64,000 bases of DNA from positions 5,082,501 through 5,146,500 of the forward strand of contig JAYKKM010000149.1 in NCBI GenBank assembly GCA_035772405.1. The letters are read 5' to 3'. Positions 52,801 through 58,607 of the stretch are shown here, in pieces. How positions within the stretch are numbered: the first letter of the stretch is position 1; each line of letters begins with the position of its first letter. Source of the stretch: Chrysogorgia sp. JL179-B06 (Eukaryota; Cnidaria; Anthozoa; Scleralcyonacea; Chrysogorgiidae). The translations under genes and the position numbers were made by a program. The notes below the pieces were generated by a model that did not search any database, was not told where the DNA came from, and saw only the letters and a program-made list of their open reading frames with translations.

Positions 52801-55800
52801 ATTTACTATTTATCTATAATTCACAAAGGTTTAAAAGAGTAAAGGTTAACATAATTTAATAACCATTCAAGCAAGTTTATCATGAATAATCATTAGAGTA
52901 AAAACTACCTGATATCATTTAGTATGTTATTACGATAGGTTTTAGATCGTTGGTTCCAGATCTTGACACATGCATAGCTAAAACTCCTCATCATTGTATA
53001 TTTAGTTTTAAATATTTAACATATTAGAAATGTTTTCGGAATGTTCCTGTCTCAACGGTTTGTTGATAAATTTTGTCATCTGTTACTCTCTGCGTTCTTC
53101 GAGCGTTTCTATTTGATTTTATTTAAAATTTCATGTGATCGAACCTCGTACTGTACGTGTCATCTGATATAATTCTTGCTGCTCTGTTCTGTCTAAAAGG
53201 GCTGCAGTACTGTACGCTTCGATGAGACTTCGGACTCTTTCGGTTGCCAAACTCGTTTGTTCTACTCAATATCTGTCCACTTATCCATAAAACGTTTTGT
53301 AATACAGACCTGAGCTTTATTTTGGTTCATTACATAGCTCTAGCGGTGGACTTGATTATTGAAACGTTTCACTCTTGTAGCATTTGTATATCTAGAGAAA
53401 TTGTGTTTATGATAAGCGCCATATGTTAGGCAAAATAGTTTTCTGGATTTATTGGAAACACGATTTCTTCACTCAGGTAAACTTTGAGAGTATAAAACGT
53501 TTCAGTAAACAAGACCACCACTAGAGCTATGCAATGAACCACTATGAAGCTCAGATCTGCATTACAAACATTTTTATGTGGAAAAATGCAATTTCTCATG
53601 ATTTAGACTATCGAGCCACCTTAATAAAACGCTCAACAATTCATACGGACAGGTACCTTGGACTTTAATATCTTTTTCTGCCCATGGAACATGGCATTTT
53701 AAATCTTTAAACATCCAATTTGTCTCTTCAGAATGAATAAAATTGGGATCAAATTGAACACTGCAAAACGAAAATAAGGGATGTAAATGACTGTTAAGTA
53801 TTGAAGTACTTTATTGAAATACTTTAACTATAGATTGAAGTTATTAAAATATTTTCAAACCTTGCTTCGCCTGATGGCCCATTACTAATAACATAAGTTC
53901 CAGCTTTCCTAGTGAGGTAAAGGAATGAAAACAAATGGAAGTACAGTAATATAAGCCGCATCGAAAGAACTTTCATATGCATTCGTTATCGTTCAATATT
54001 GTTGAGTATTATTAGATATGTTGTATAAGGGAAGTTATTATATACCAAGTGTCAAAGTTCCCTTTTTCTAGTATGTCATTGGTCGAGAGTGTATCACGTG
54101 AAAGTGACGAAATTTAGCTGTTTCCCCCGCAATAGCTCTGAGAGGGCAATAATATGTAGTCGACCGTCAATAATTTCGCCTTAGTTGTATTTAATTTAAT
54201 GTTTGATGAATAAAATATTTCATGTCTTTACGTTTTGTTTTGATAATAAAGCACTTATTTACTGGGACCACGGGAAAGCAGTATGTTTTGTGGTCCCTCG
54301 ACCGATAAAAGCAATTCTAAATGCATTTTAATTTCGATCGAAAACAACAATGTCGGCCAGCTATTTTCCAGACTTACAATAACCAGAGAAACAAAAACAA
54401 ATACATTTTATTTTAACAAATTAACAGAGATTTTCTTGTGCAATATTAAAATAATATATTTCTATCCAGTTGATGTAAAAAATGTCTTAAAAAATGTCGA
54501 AAGGAACATTAGTTTTAGCCTTAAATTTCGGCAGTGAACTTTGTTCTTAGCGAAGCTAACCAGGCATTCAAGATTTTGAAATGTGTTTTGTTTCCAGTTA
54601 TTTCGTTTAAACGAAACCAAATAAACAATATACTGAATTCAATAATATACTGAATTTTCCTACCAAACCACCCCATCACCCTAAAAAAAACCAACCCCAG
54701 AATGTTTTAATTTGGAAATATGAACTAAGTAAACTTGGGGTGGAAAGCATTACATATGTACTGCAGCTTGTTGGTATGGACATGTTGTAAGGATGGTAGA
54801 TGTTTATTGGGTGATGAAATCGAGGAACCTGGAAGTGAGAGTGGTGGGACTAGGAAAATATGGGATCAAGTTATCAATGTTGATCTTCATGAGGGATGTA
54901 GAGAGAGGCAGACGAGCTTCGTCAAGTTAGGGGTACGATTTCCGGAGGACACTTTGTGTGGATTGATGAACCTCATAAGACGAAGATGATTGGCGTAAAC
55001 TCTTGCTCTGGGATGAAGTTTCAGTGTTTCTAAATCTTGTGGTCTATCACAGGACAGCCCCATTGGACATAATTGTTGCACCGCTCGCTCGAGAAATGAT
55101 TTTCCCGCCCTTAGTTTTGCTGCTCTTACGAAACTGGTTTTCCCTTTGACGAGTTTCACTACAATTTCGATGTTCCGTTTCCCTCTATTCCGATCTTTAC
55201 TTTGTATTAGGACCAAAGTTTAGAACTCTAATGGTTGAGATTGGTCTCTCTCTCAAACTCTTCACATATAGTCTACAGACCACCTGTAACGTCGAAGATA
55301 TGTTGTTCTCTATCTCAGGTTTACATTTTCGATTGAATTTACGTCTTCTTCTGGTAATAGATTTGGTGGACCACAGGCAATTGGATGTCGTCTTCCACAC
55401 ATGTTAATGGCCGATAGTACAACTTCTTAAAACTCGCTCCATGTAAGATTGGCTCTTCCAACTGACTTGTACAAGACTTGCTTTATTAGACCCACTAACC
55501 TCTCACTGTCGTCCCCACCAAGGAGCTATACTCAAATTGAACTGCCATATAATATTCTGGTGCGCAAGGTAGTTCTGTAACTTCTCATCCTTCACGATTC
55601 CTTTCATCCATCTCGCGGCGGCAACAAAACGTTTACCATTGTCCGAGTATATTTTCCGAGGCCTGCCACGTCTTGCGATAAACCTCTTTAAACTTCTGAT
55701 GAATCACTCGGTAGCTTGGTCATTTAGCAGCTCGAGATGTATATGGCTCGGGTTAGGCTGCACGTGAACAATAGGATATGAGCTTTACCAAATCTGTTTG

Positions 55801-58607
55801 GACTGATCACCACTGGCACTGTCTTGCAGTGCTCTCTGGCACTTTCACATCCCACGATATGTACAGTATGTTGGTCACAAACCTCACGATACAAAAGCTT
55901 TCCCATCAGAGTTGTGCTTTCAACGGGCGAAGCTGGAAAAGTGGTAGTCTCCTTCGCAGCCGTCAGTTCGAGTTCGTTCTCACTCCCCTCAAGTGGCGGC
56001 TATGGTGTCTTCGGTTTTGTTCCATGGTAGCCCCAATAACTTGGTTTCTTGCGTAACTTTGCTTCTCGTCATCTGGTCCCCTGCTAGTACAGTATGTCCC
56101 CCTGTCCCATATCTCCCCCCTGTGATAACGTCGTCGACGTATAGGCTCTTCGTAATTTCTTCCACTTCATTCGGGTATCAGTCAGACTCTCCAAGTACCG
56201 CTTCAGAGAAGCTCCCAGCAAGAACGGAGGTTGTACTAGGAAAACAAGGCATGGGTAAATCTCATAATGCAGACCTGTAAGAGGGCTTGTTCGAGGTCTC
56301 CCGCCAATGCAACAGCTTTCAGATAATTTCTCACCAACACGTCCCACACGAGGTTTGTTCCAAGCCTGGAAATTACTACTGTACACAAAATATACAGTAC
56401 AAACGCTAATTTGCGAGGGCGAGCTGAATGAGCCAAACAAGGACATTCTGCCTTCACAACCATTCGTAAAATCCTGAGCAATGGTCTTTCTAGACATATG
56501 GTGTACCTGTAAGTGTAGCCAACGTTTTTATCAATGGTATATACATGTTCATCCTTAGATGCAAATTGATGGTATTTCAATAGATTCCTAACTGCGTTCA
56601 TTCAATATAATTCCTAAAAGTGCACTTCTTGTCAAAATATTTGCGGGGTAAATACCCCCTCTGCTCCCGGTTGCGCAACCAATGCAGAAAGGTCTTACTC
56701 AGCATTGATGCGTAATGGAAGTAATGCAGTAATTCCCATGTCTGAGCTGTACAATCAGATATATAAATGATGAGGATGATGATCTATACAACCAAAACTT
56801 AACCAACATGTTTTCCTCTGATGGTCAACTTTGAAATTATGTAAAACAATTAGCCACCTCAGTTTTGGCGATTGTCATTACATTACTGTAATTGTGGATC
56901 GGAACATATTCACAGATAATCACCTCAACTTCATGTGGCTAATTGTTAAATTTTATGTAACTCCCTCTATACAATTTAGTGCTTACTGTAAGTACATGTA
57001 CGTCATGTAGTGTACTTGTTTCAACACTTTAATTATTAATTACCCCAAACCATTTCATGATTAAAATTATTTTAGAAATCAGCATAAAATACAGTAAAAA
57101 GCCAATTAATAAACTTACGTTATTGTTTTCTCAGTCTTCCTTTGAACACTCTACATGTGTGCATAATTTAAAAAATTAATATATTGCGCAAATATATTGA
57201 GTATAAAATATTGCTGTTAAATATTCATGAAAAATTTTTTTTCGACGGCCTTAACGTCAGTCACCAACAATAGTCTTTCTCAAGATACAACAACCTGGAC
57301 GATCAACTTCACACATCTAATGATCACTCCTAGTTTCAAATCATTTACTGTAATACCTGTATGTTTTAACATTAACATAATATATTTTTGCAGTTGCCTG
57401 GTTTAAAATTATACTAAGGGCTATATATCACATGACACATATGATAGATGAAGTACTGTACTCCCTATTTCGGTGAGGAAATTGCTAAGAAATCTACTCA
57501 CATATGAAGTTGTGCCTGCCAAAATGCATCTGATCATCGACAGTCAAATCTTAATTTTTTGGACAAAAATGTTTCCCCCCAAGCAAAACTAGTCAGGTCT
57601 ATGCTTGGCAACATTTTGGTCAGGCTCAAGTATAAGCACATTTTTTTCAATTAACCAACATAAATTAGTTTATACTCAATCTATTGGATTATTTGCTCTC
57701 AATTTCCACAAGGGGAATAACCTTGGGCTTCACCTTAGTCAAATTGTTATTAGTAAAAACTTACTAGTAGTCTATAATGCCCATGCTGCAATCTGATTGG
57801 CTATGATGATGATGATGATGAGATCGATAGCCTGCTAGTATAAGCCAACCAGATTGCAGAATAGCTCATAACTAGTGGATGTATATACCGGTGACCCGGT
57901 ACTGTATATATAACTAACAATTAACTTGAGTCATACATCAGGTCATAGTCAACAATGCACACATTGAGTGCAGAGTTGGCTACATAGGTTCATATATGAT
58001 GAGAGAGAATGCTATTATGAGAGATGAGAATGGCATTATTACAGTAGGTGTTTTTGTGTTGATTTATCAAACAAAAACCTGATTTCTTGCTCATACACTT
58101 TAGCAAAATGTTCTGCCATTTTCACTTTGTATTTTCTACATTACAGAATACTGATGATATATGAGCTGATAGTGTAAGAATGGACAAGACTAAAAAGGAT
58201 GACTGAATTTCAAGAACTAATCCCAATCCTAACCCTAACCTAACCAAGAATAAAGACTAGCCAAAAACAGAAAGGTCCTTTGAGTCATCTCTTTTAGCCA
58301 TTTTGTGTAAGAACCAATGAACGACCAAACGGAAATCAGCAAAAACCAAATCAACATCTATTTTGAGGATATACTGTTTATAGTGCGATAGTCTACAGTA
58401 TTAAACATTATATACATTAACCATTAACCAATATCCTACAAAGTTGTAACTGTTTATTAAGAATCAGAAACATTGTGTACACCTTACAGAAGTATCCGTC
58501 TCTTGGAATATAAAGTTGCTACTGGAACGAACAGCTGGTTTTTGTCGGTTTGCACAATGCTGTTGTGCCCATGAGCTTTGAAGACGGTTTCTTTTCCTTT
58601 TGTCCAT
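4767..58607 (-). CDS. ALKBH3: ALKBH3-like AlkB dioxygenase (8 exons, complete)
   Basis: Fe(II)/2-oxoglutarate-dependent dioxygenase; the ALKBH2/3 family removes alkyl groups such as 1-methyladenine and 3-methylcytosine from DNA or RNA. Exons (high to low): 58483-58607, 53861-53908, 53657-53760, 50575-50660, 44846-44950, 44667-44771, 9778-9870, 4767-4847. All introns are GT-AG, phases match at every join, and the total is 747 nt (248 residues plus TAA). Human ALKBH3 is 286 residues. Residues 1-14 resemble its basic N terminus. Residues 98-104 are QPRLTAW, 106-113 GDFPYTYS, 140-152 SFNSMLANLYRNE. Fe ligands are H159 and D161 (WHSDDE) and H223; 2OG arginines are R235 and R241, at +12 and +18 from H223 as in the human enzyme. 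Introns: 4574, 100, 2996, 5624, 74, 34796 and 4930 bp. ALKBH3 is preferred over ALKBH2 from the N terminus and FEMRKK. Confidence 0.93.
5033..5508. repeat. 22-bp tandem array 1, in intron 7
   Basis: Degenerate head-to-tail copies of a unit close to GATGTAATTGTGCGCAAGTG plus AA (22 bp), with longer variants containing GGGAA. The left edge (4900-5035) has irregular, related sequence (TTCTTCAGAGATGATGTTTC). Minus-strand frames across it are repeat translation, not protein. Confidence 0.9.
5509..7496. other. Non-array part of intron 7
   Basis: No gene recognised. The array edges carry inverted AACTCTGCGC-type junctions (about 5503-5521 and 7484-7504) and both have GAGGAAGGTTTA nearby, so this block may be an insertion that split one array. 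A sequence near 7045 (GCTACGCAGGCTA) resembles the end of the element at 44441. Confidence 0.4.
5641..5848. repeat. 108-bp tandem duplication
   Basis: Two copies offset by exactly 108 bp, starting GGCAGTGTAGTGAGAAGG at 5641 and 5749. They are nearly identical over about 100 bp; one difference is GGTTC versus GATTC. Because 108 is a multiple of three, the minus-strand frame repeats the same peptide; I do not regard it as coding. Confidence 0.9.
7497..9620. repeat. 22-bp tandem array 2, 2.1 kb, in intron 7
   Basis: About 90 head-to-tail units of the same repeat as 5033-5508. Variants are 22 bp (GAAGATGTAATTGTGCGCAA + GT), 23 bp (GAAGAATG...), and 27 bp (with GGGAA or AAGAAATAT). A longer segment ending GCGAAAGAAATATG-TTCGCAAG recurs irregularly every 100-190 bp (for example near 7768, 7918, 8058, 8568, 8718, 9008), so there is a second repeat level. 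No minus-strand frame is stopped by the unit, which yields three overlapping frames of 675-758 codons that are artefacts. Confidence 0.95.
9778..9870 (-). CDS. ALKBH3: ALKBH3 exon 7
   Basis: 31 codons in phase 0 at both ends, between acceptor TTTCTAG and donor GTAATTG. It reads GDDFSLADTVKIPLPSG, then SFLMMAGATQCDWQ. This is the core strand before the third iron ligand; the next codon, H223, lies in exon 8. It is 34.8 kb from exon 6 and 4.9 kb from exon 8. Confidence 0.94.
9928..10172. repeat. Imperfect tandem repeat, about 80-95 bp x 3
   Basis: Three diverged copies containing CATACTCT(G/T)CTAT, CATTTAA, ACATTTGGTAT and a variant of ACTCGGTA, starting near 9928, 10026 and 10108. Inside intron 6, close to exon 7. 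Confidence 0.75.
10173..11190. other. Intron 6, proximal part
   Basis: No gene recognised. Near 10431-10475 there are two reverse-orientation copies of TATTGTTTCCYATTACAA, the unit of the minisatellite at 21.4 kb. At 10569-10612 a 21-bp unit (CAATTGCGTTGAGCAATAGA + G) is repeated twice in tandem. Confidence 0.5.
11231..11312. repeat. Cluster of GAACGCGTTC palindromes
   Basis: Four copies of the perfect palindrome GAACGCGTTC plus half-sites within about 80 bp, just inside the left end of the 4-kb element. The right end has one copy (15122-15131). A subterminal protein-binding array is a reasonable guess. Confidence 0.85.
11871..12313. mobile_element. MITE of the TCAAACGTCGAATTTATC family
   Basis: Ends resemble AGGCC(T/C)A..TTCAAACG in inverse orientation. 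The interior contains repeated TTCAAACGTCGAATTTATCA and TGTCCCAGTTTGTTT segments. The same family recurs in block C of the giant elements (23815-24060, 25075-25440, 31340-31720, 32510-33125, 33950-34565), so this copy shows it can move independently of them. Confidence 0.7.
12505..12665. repeat. Tandem duplication, about 87 bp
   Basis: Two diverged copies containing TTTATGAATCATCACTTATT, TTCAAGC, CAACCGCCACTC and ATGTAA(A/G)TTGCGG, at 12512 and 12599. Confidence 0.8.
12922..14709. mobile_element. Foldback element with 21-bp repeats in its arms
   Basis: Long inverted arms: 12922-13222 and 14333-14709, ending (T)GATA-CCTACGGTGGCCCACA. Each arm contains about 8-12 copies of a 21-bp unit like GACGCCTTCTCCGTAGAAAC. 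A second inverted pair lies inside (13436-13505 and 14032-14098, GCCCAGCAAATGACTTTGAG), so the whole segment can fold on itself. Translated, the units give a 7-residue repeat (VETDAFS), an artefact. A spacer frame (13721-13993) is unrecognised. Foldback elements with tandem repeats in their TIRs are known in insects; the superfamily here is not determined. Confidence 0.85.
14710..15280. other. Right part of the 4-kb element and flank
   Basis: No gene. Contains the right inverted end (15120-15168) of the 11191-15168 element. Nothing else recognised. Confidence 0.5.
15281..16364 (-). pseudogene. hAT-family transposase, degenerate
   Basis: Reading 16364 to 15281 on the minus strand: KRWTVRSDNLDVVVNTLPAI (the conserved 'RW..R' region), a middle part, then KLVTIFSLANVFHPKIL, and at the end NVALAPTVASCERAHSKVK. 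The last is the hAT C-terminal dimerisation motif, usually '..LPVSSAECERSFS.LK'. Several stops and frame changes interrupt it, so it is dead. Similar proteins are often annotated as zinc finger MYM-type or 52 kDa repressor-like, which derive from hAT transposases. No TIRs or 8-bp duplication identified. Confidence 0.75.
16365..16780. other. AT-rich spacer and LINE tail
   Basis: No gene. The end next to 16780 is A/T-rich with ATAATAATAATAATAA and (TA)n runs, consistent with the 3' tail of the minus-strand LINE that follows. Confidence 0.5.
16781..19082 (-). pseudogene. CR1/L2-like LINE, 5'-truncated and inactivated
   Basis: Minus strand. Starts abruptly near 19082 in the end of the endonuclease domain (YGIEVNQSMLNITQ, then NDNILDLVF). 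Then RT: KKACGPDLLP, SNYRPISLTSIPCKIMEHI, GRQHGFRSGRSCETQL (17907-18566), motif A DFSKAFDTVPHQRL (near 17825-17866), and the catalytic box reading LFAGDCLLF instead of FADD (near 17590-17610), so an active-site Asp is lost. Frameshifts occur near 17690 and 17900. The C-terminal block (16781-17080) has NTYKNGFWPRSIRDWNSLP. 5' truncation is typical of target-primed reverse transcription. Confidence 0.88.
19083..19492. other. Spacer left of the 1.1-kb element
   Basis: A minus-strand frame (to 19282) begins MNAYSVDGTHAKVLVNPSIY and runs into the LINE truncation point; I do not recognise it. It may be part of an older element whose other side is at 20641 onward. Confidence 0.35.
19502..20640. mobile_element. 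CAACCTCGT inverted-repeat element, 9-bp target duplication
   Basis: 1139 bp, ends CAACCTCGTACCCAGGGTC and the inverse of CAACCTCGTCCCAGGGTC. Long arms (19502-19838 and 20326-20640) make most of it a hairpin. It is flanked by a perfect 9-bp direct repeat ACGTTTCAA (19493-19501, 20641-20649). The centre has no coding. Same terminal family as 58766-60149. Superfamily uncertain: a 9-bp duplication fits Mutator- or Merlin-like elements, but the termini do not settle it. Confidence 0.88.
20650..21445. other. Intron 6 spacer
   Basis: Near 20650-20690 is ACACTCTAATCTAGAGTGT, an inverted pair. Minus-strand frames at 20870-21173 are short and unrecognised. No gene. Confidence 0.4.
21446..21882. repeat. 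TATTGTTTCCTACTACAA minisatellite (left part)
   Basis: Degenerate tandem units of about 24-28 bp containing TTTCCTACTACAATA. The array continues at 42602-42692 on the far side of the giant element, which therefore inserted into it. Confidence 0.9.
21897..22196. repeat. Block A of element 1: palindromic 75-85-bp repeats
   Basis: Three copies starting at CATCGG 21901, 21986 and 22061, each with CATCTGCATCAGATG (an inverted pair), CCGATCG and GACCGATTGTAAACTGAT. It ends in a run of CACCGATGG units (22140-22190), the inverse of the CCATCGGTA units in block D, which effectively extends the terminal inverted repeat. Confidence 0.88.
22220..23700. repeat. Block B of element 1: irregular tandem repeat
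   Basis: Seven copies of a core marked by CCTACGCTACAATTCATTCA (22224, 22465, 22658, 22832, 23152, 23344, 23632; the last reads CCTACGCAACAATTC), spaced 174-320 bp apart. Recurrent parts are TATGTATTACCTCGTTCTTA and ATAAATGTTTCTTAACCCAA. Non-coding. Confidence 0.88.
23700..26400. repeat. Block C of element 1: 1.4-kb module with MITE-like segments
   Basis: One full module (about 24061-25440) and part of a second. MITE-like TCAAACGTCGAATTTATC segments are at 23815-24060 and 25075-25440. Bases 25563-25775 are inverted relative to 24230-24440, a rearrangement not seen in element 2. Bases 25776-26150 have no counterpart in element 2 and may be captured DNA; not identified. No gene. Confidence 0.75.
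26420..29912. repeat. Block D satellite of element 1, left part
   Basis: Built on a 10-bp unit (CCGTCTGTTA and variants), organised into monomers of about 150 bp with landmarks TCCATCTATTCTAAGTCCCC, CACCATCGGTACCATCGG and TAGCATCCGTCCTACTC. A 945-bp segment is repeated (27263 equals 28208). Reading frames here are repeat translation. The last monomer is cut at 29912 by element 2. Confidence 0.95.
29927..30182. repeat. Block A of element 2
   Basis: Three copies of the palindromic repeat, the second shortened (starts TCATGCATCTGCATCAGATG). The terminal CACCGATGG run is shorter than in element 1. Confidence 0.87.
30200..31190. repeat. Block B of element 2
   Basis: Same irregular repeat as 22220-23700 with fewer copies (landmarks CTACGCTACAATTCATTCAT near 30210 and 30450, degraded further right). 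Confidence 0.85.
31190..35340. repeat. Block C of element 2: 1437-bp tandem duplication
   Basis: Two near-identical modules offset by 1437 bp (32367 matches 33804, 32623 matches 34060), and a partial third from about 34570. Each module has a CTTCATTTTCTCCCAAAATT part and a TCAAACGTCCAATTT MITE-like part. Repeated frames such as the one starting MLVHSTKLTFIKN are carried along by the duplication and show no known domain. Confidence 0.88.
35350..39425. repeat. Block D satellite of element 2
   Basis: Same monomer landmarks as element 1 but a distinct variant: CTTCCATCTGCTACC units are frequent here and nearly absent from element 1, where one occurs at the extreme right end. Spacing between CTAAGTCCCCTACCATCTG landmarks varies from about 160 to 420 bp through expansion of 10-bp units. 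Confidence 0.93.
39459..42560. repeat. Block D satellite of element 1, right part
   Basis: Continues the 26420-29912 satellite after the nested insertion. It shares with that part the CTACCGTATGTTACC variant, not seen in element 2. A 1203-bp segment is duplicated (39747 matches 40950). It ends TACCATCTGCTATCCGATGG at the right TIR. Confidence 0.93.
42602..42692. repeat. TATTGTTTCCTACTACAA minisatellite (right part)
   Basis: Four units continuing the array at 21446-21882, interrupted by the giant element. Confidence 0.88.
42694..42787. repeat. Short hairpin / mini-MITE
   Basis: Inverted pair ATGGCCGCTATACTGGTGTA and TACACCAAAACATGGCTGCC around a 32-bp loop. No clear target duplication. Confidence 0.6.
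42924..43428. mobile_element. MITE, TIR CTATGAAACGAAAAATTC
   Basis: 505 bp with arms of about 100 bp (42924-43020 and 43330-43428, diverged). The left side continues outward as TTAA-AGTGCC, as in the elements at 1517 and 51029; the right outermost bases have decayed. A minus-strand frame across it (43100-43426) is not credited. Confidence 0.75.
43434..44441. mobile_element. 1-kb inverted-repeat element
   Basis: Core inverted arms 43474-43513 and 44343-44382 (GATGGAACGCCTGC, CGAAAGACCCAT), about 37 of 40 identical, with looser similarity outward through G-rich sequence. The right end reads GCCGCCACGCAGGCTA. The interior has short frames (for example 44000-44194) that I cannot assign. Confidence 0.65.
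44667..44771 (-). CDS. ALKBH3: ALKBH3 exon 6 (iron-ligand exon)
   Basis: 35 codons, phase 0 at both ends, acceptor GTTTAAG, donor GTATGC. Begins DWHSDDEVSLG: H159 and D161 are the HxD iron ligands. Continues KPTICSLSFGETRNFEMRKK. It is separated from exon 5 by a 74-bp intron and from exon 7 by 34.8 kb. Confidence 0.95.
44846..44950 (-). CDS. ALKBH3: ALKBH3 exon 5
   Basis: 35 codons in phase 0, acceptor CCTTATTTAG, donor GTAATT. Reads WSPLLNVLRERILKRTG, then LSFNSMLANLYRNEKDSV, the highly conserved 'FNS.L.N.YR...DSV' block before the HxD motif. Confidence 0.95.
45849..46151. mobile_element. MITE with 7-8-bp target duplication, inside the LINE
   Basis: 303 bp, TIR CATAGTTAGTAGAGGGG, flanked by direct repeats AGCAGCT (45842-45848, 46152-46158; 8 bp if GAGCAGCT is counted). 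Removing the element and one duplicate restores the LINE reading frame. The duplication length suggests a hAT-type MITE. Confidence 0.88.
46442..46977. mobile_element. Harbinger-type MITE with TTA duplication, inside the LINE
   Basis: 536 bp, TIR GAC(C/T)(A/G)CGTTTACACTAGAG, then AAAAGTTTCCGGATTC, at both ends. It is flanked by TTA (46439-46441, 46978-46980), the 3-bp TWA duplication typical of PIF/Harbinger. It interrupts the LINE coiled-coil frame. Non-coding. Confidence 0.87.
47250..47714. other. Spacer within the LINE/MITE complex
   Basis: No gene recognised; lies between two LINE segments of the same orientation. Confidence 0.4.
47715..47990. repeat. Interspersed repeat, inverted copy of 2650-2915
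   Basis: Contains TTTGATTTGATTTCATAA, GATTGGTGGCATTTTGAATT and TTTTGCAACAGTTATGGTTA in the same order as the reverse complement of 2650-2915. Coding content unrecognised. Confidence 0.7.
48295..48655. repeat. Alternating ACTCA / TGAGT array
   Basis: Thirteen ACTCA and thirteen TGAGT motifs in 360 bp, mostly as TTACTCA and TGAGTAA, alternating almost strictly so that neighbours form small palindromes with varied 3-12-nt cores. The right edge reads CACTTTTTTTACAGTG, like a transposon terminus (inverse CACTGTAAAAAAA). A weak partner, CACTGCATAGTAAAA, is near 48012. Confidence 0.9.
48680..49091 (-). pseudogene. LINE ORF N-terminal part
   Basis: Begins MASDSCVSSTSVDFLNNRF, then LKWRDNLESLKKLIHEVLGL, then after a frame change WYYGKQNTLLFQ. 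This arrangement is common at the N terminus of CR1-like LINE ORFs in marine invertebrates. Same strand as, and upstream of, the 45171-47249 segments, so probably the same copy. Stops and frame changes make it non-functional. Confidence 0.6.
49112..49239. repeat. Hairpin, 26-bp inverted arms
   Basis: CAGGGTTAGAGAATTTTCAC (plus TCATTAAAA) pairs with its near-exact inverse ending at 49239. Short MITE or a secondary structure in the LINE 5' region. Confidence 0.75.
49444..49566. repeat. 24-bp tandem repeat x 5
   Basis: GGGTAATACGCTTTTTCCGA + AAAA repeated about five times, then two degraded units to 49610. Minus-strand translation gives FFGKSVLP repeats, an artefact of the 24-bp period. Confidence 0.92.
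49638..49791. mobile_element. Near-perfect 154-bp palindrome (MITE)
   Basis: Ends CTATACACCGAATTCATAAA / inverse; arms of about 65 bp with ATTAGCCTT near the centre. Target duplication not clear (a TA dinucleotide is possible). A diverged half-copy lies at 62508-62570. Confidence 0.85.
49792..50168. other. Intron 4 spacer
   Basis: Nothing recognised on either strand. Confidence 0.5.
50169..50382. mobile_element. MITE, TIR AAGCCTGGTTCACACG
   Basis: About 214 bp with inverted ends AAGCCTGGTTCACACG and CGTGTGAACCAGGCTT and further arm similarity (GCATAGGCATAAG / CTTATGTCGCTC). The terminus is Harbinger-like, but the flanking 3-mers do not match perfectly. Confidence 0.78.
50575..50660 (-). CDS. 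ALKBH3: ALKBH3 exon 4
   Basis: 86 bp, acceptor CCTCTGCAG, donor GTTGGTAC. Supplies the last two bases of G93, then QYHRQPRLTAWFGDFPYTYS and GLTLQPFQ, ending in phase 0. QPRLTAW is the family's nucleotide-recognition lid region. The phase matches exon 3 (1 nt) and exon 5 (0) exactly. Confidence 0.95.
51029..52467. mobile_element. MITE with TTAA duplication, TIR AGTG(C/T)TTATGCA
   Basis: Flanked by TTAA (51025-51028, 52468-52471). Excluding the nested insertion it is about 819 bp and looks like two inverted-repeat units fused (centres near 51290 and 52260), each with AAAGTGAGAT-type arms and CTGTATAT...TTTGGGATTA. TTAA fits piggyBac- or Kolobok-type elements. It lies in intron 3. Confidence 0.82.
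51489..52104. mobile_element. 616-bp palindromic element with TTAA duplication, nested
   Basis: TIR GGTAGCAAGATCCCTCTGAA with near-perfect arms of about 160 bp, flanked by TTAA (51485-51488, 52105-52108). Removing it gives GGAGATATTAAGATTT, identical to the corresponding site at 51133-51148 in the sister arm, which confirms the insertion point. Non-coding. Confidence 0.92.
52915..53420 (-). pseudogene. LINE RT C-terminal debris
   Basis: Minus-strand pieces: near 53120-53210 a frame with FRQNRAARIISDDTYSTRF (compare 'LQNRAARII....YDT' of CR1/Jockey RTs) and, further on, FSYACVKIWNQRSKTYRNNI (compare 'FSYRGA.LWNSLP', the C-terminal block). Stops between them. In intron 3. Confidence 0.6.
53657..53760 (-). 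CDS. ALKBH3: ALKBH3 exon 3
   Basis: 104 bp, acceptor CGTTTTGCAG, donor GTACCT. One base completes S58, then VQFDPNFIHSEETNWMFKDL and KCHVPWAEKDIKVQ; one base starts G93. Corresponds to the family's N-terminal helix region ('F....EAD..L..L...VPW'). Confidence 0.94.
53861..53908 (-). CDS. ALKBH3: ALKBH3 exon 2
   Basis: 48 bp, acceptor CCTCACTAG, donor GTTTGA, 100-bp intron to exon 3. Reads KAGTYVISNGPSGEA with split codons at both ends. It matches the ALKBH3 'GVYEIS..P.G.S' segment; the small size makes it invisible to simple ORF finding. Confidence 0.9.
53909..54734. other. Intron 1, 3' part
   Basis: No gene recognised; the plus-strand frame 54283-54537 matches nothing I know. Confidence 0.45.
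54740..54915 (+). pseudogene. LINE RT C-terminal scrap
   Basis: Plus-strand translation VWTCCKDGRCLLGDEIEEPG, then SGGTRKIWDQVINVDLHEG, resembles the 'GHV.R....WV..C...EVEG.R.RGR..KTW..VV..D' tail of non-LTR RT proteins. Very short, no catalytic part. Confidence 0.5.
54950..56601 (-). pseudogene. BEL/Pao retrotransposon pol, collapsed
   Basis: Minus strand. RT part (56601-56084) in alternating frames: WDVLVRNYLKAVALAGDLEQ, SPFLLGASLKRYLESLTDTR, and a YVDD box near 56133-56144 (SLYVDDVITGG). Then directly integrase: LLFTCSLTRAIY, FIRSLKRFIARRGRPRKIYS with SDNG, YLAHQNI, APWWGRQ, and the tail KLRAGKSFLERAVQQL (55100). RNase H and the sequence between RT and integrase are missing, so an internal deletion is likely. 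Multiple stops. No LTRs identified. The layout (RT before integrase) and residues fit BEL/Pao. Confidence 0.85.
56602..58482. other. Intron 1, 5' part
   Basis: No gene. Bases 57764-57886 contain an inverted pair (GCAATCTGATTGGCTAT / AAGCCAACCAGATTGCAG) around (ATG)n. Bases 58225-58247 contain CCTAACCCTAACCTAACC, telomere-like. Confidence 0.5.
58483..58607 (-). CDS. ALKBH3: ALKBH3 exon 1 (start exon)
   Basis: ATG at 58607: MDKRKRNRLQSSWAQQ, then SSNFIFQETDTSV and two bases of R42. The basic 'KR.R.R.Q..WA' start and the 'FIF.E' block match the N terminus of vertebrate ALKBH3. An in-frame ATG 15 nt upstream (58622, MRRKL) is an alternative start. The donor consistent with phase is AAG/GTGTAC, a weak site; the stronger GTAAGG five bases earlier would break the phase with exon 2. 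Confidence 0.82.

Noticed and set aside
58483..58491. Alternative exon 1 donor TTCT/GTAAGG
   Set aside because: A stronger consensus, but it leaves phase 0 and does not join exon 2 (which needs two bases); AAG/GTGTAC gives SVRKAGTYVIS in frame.
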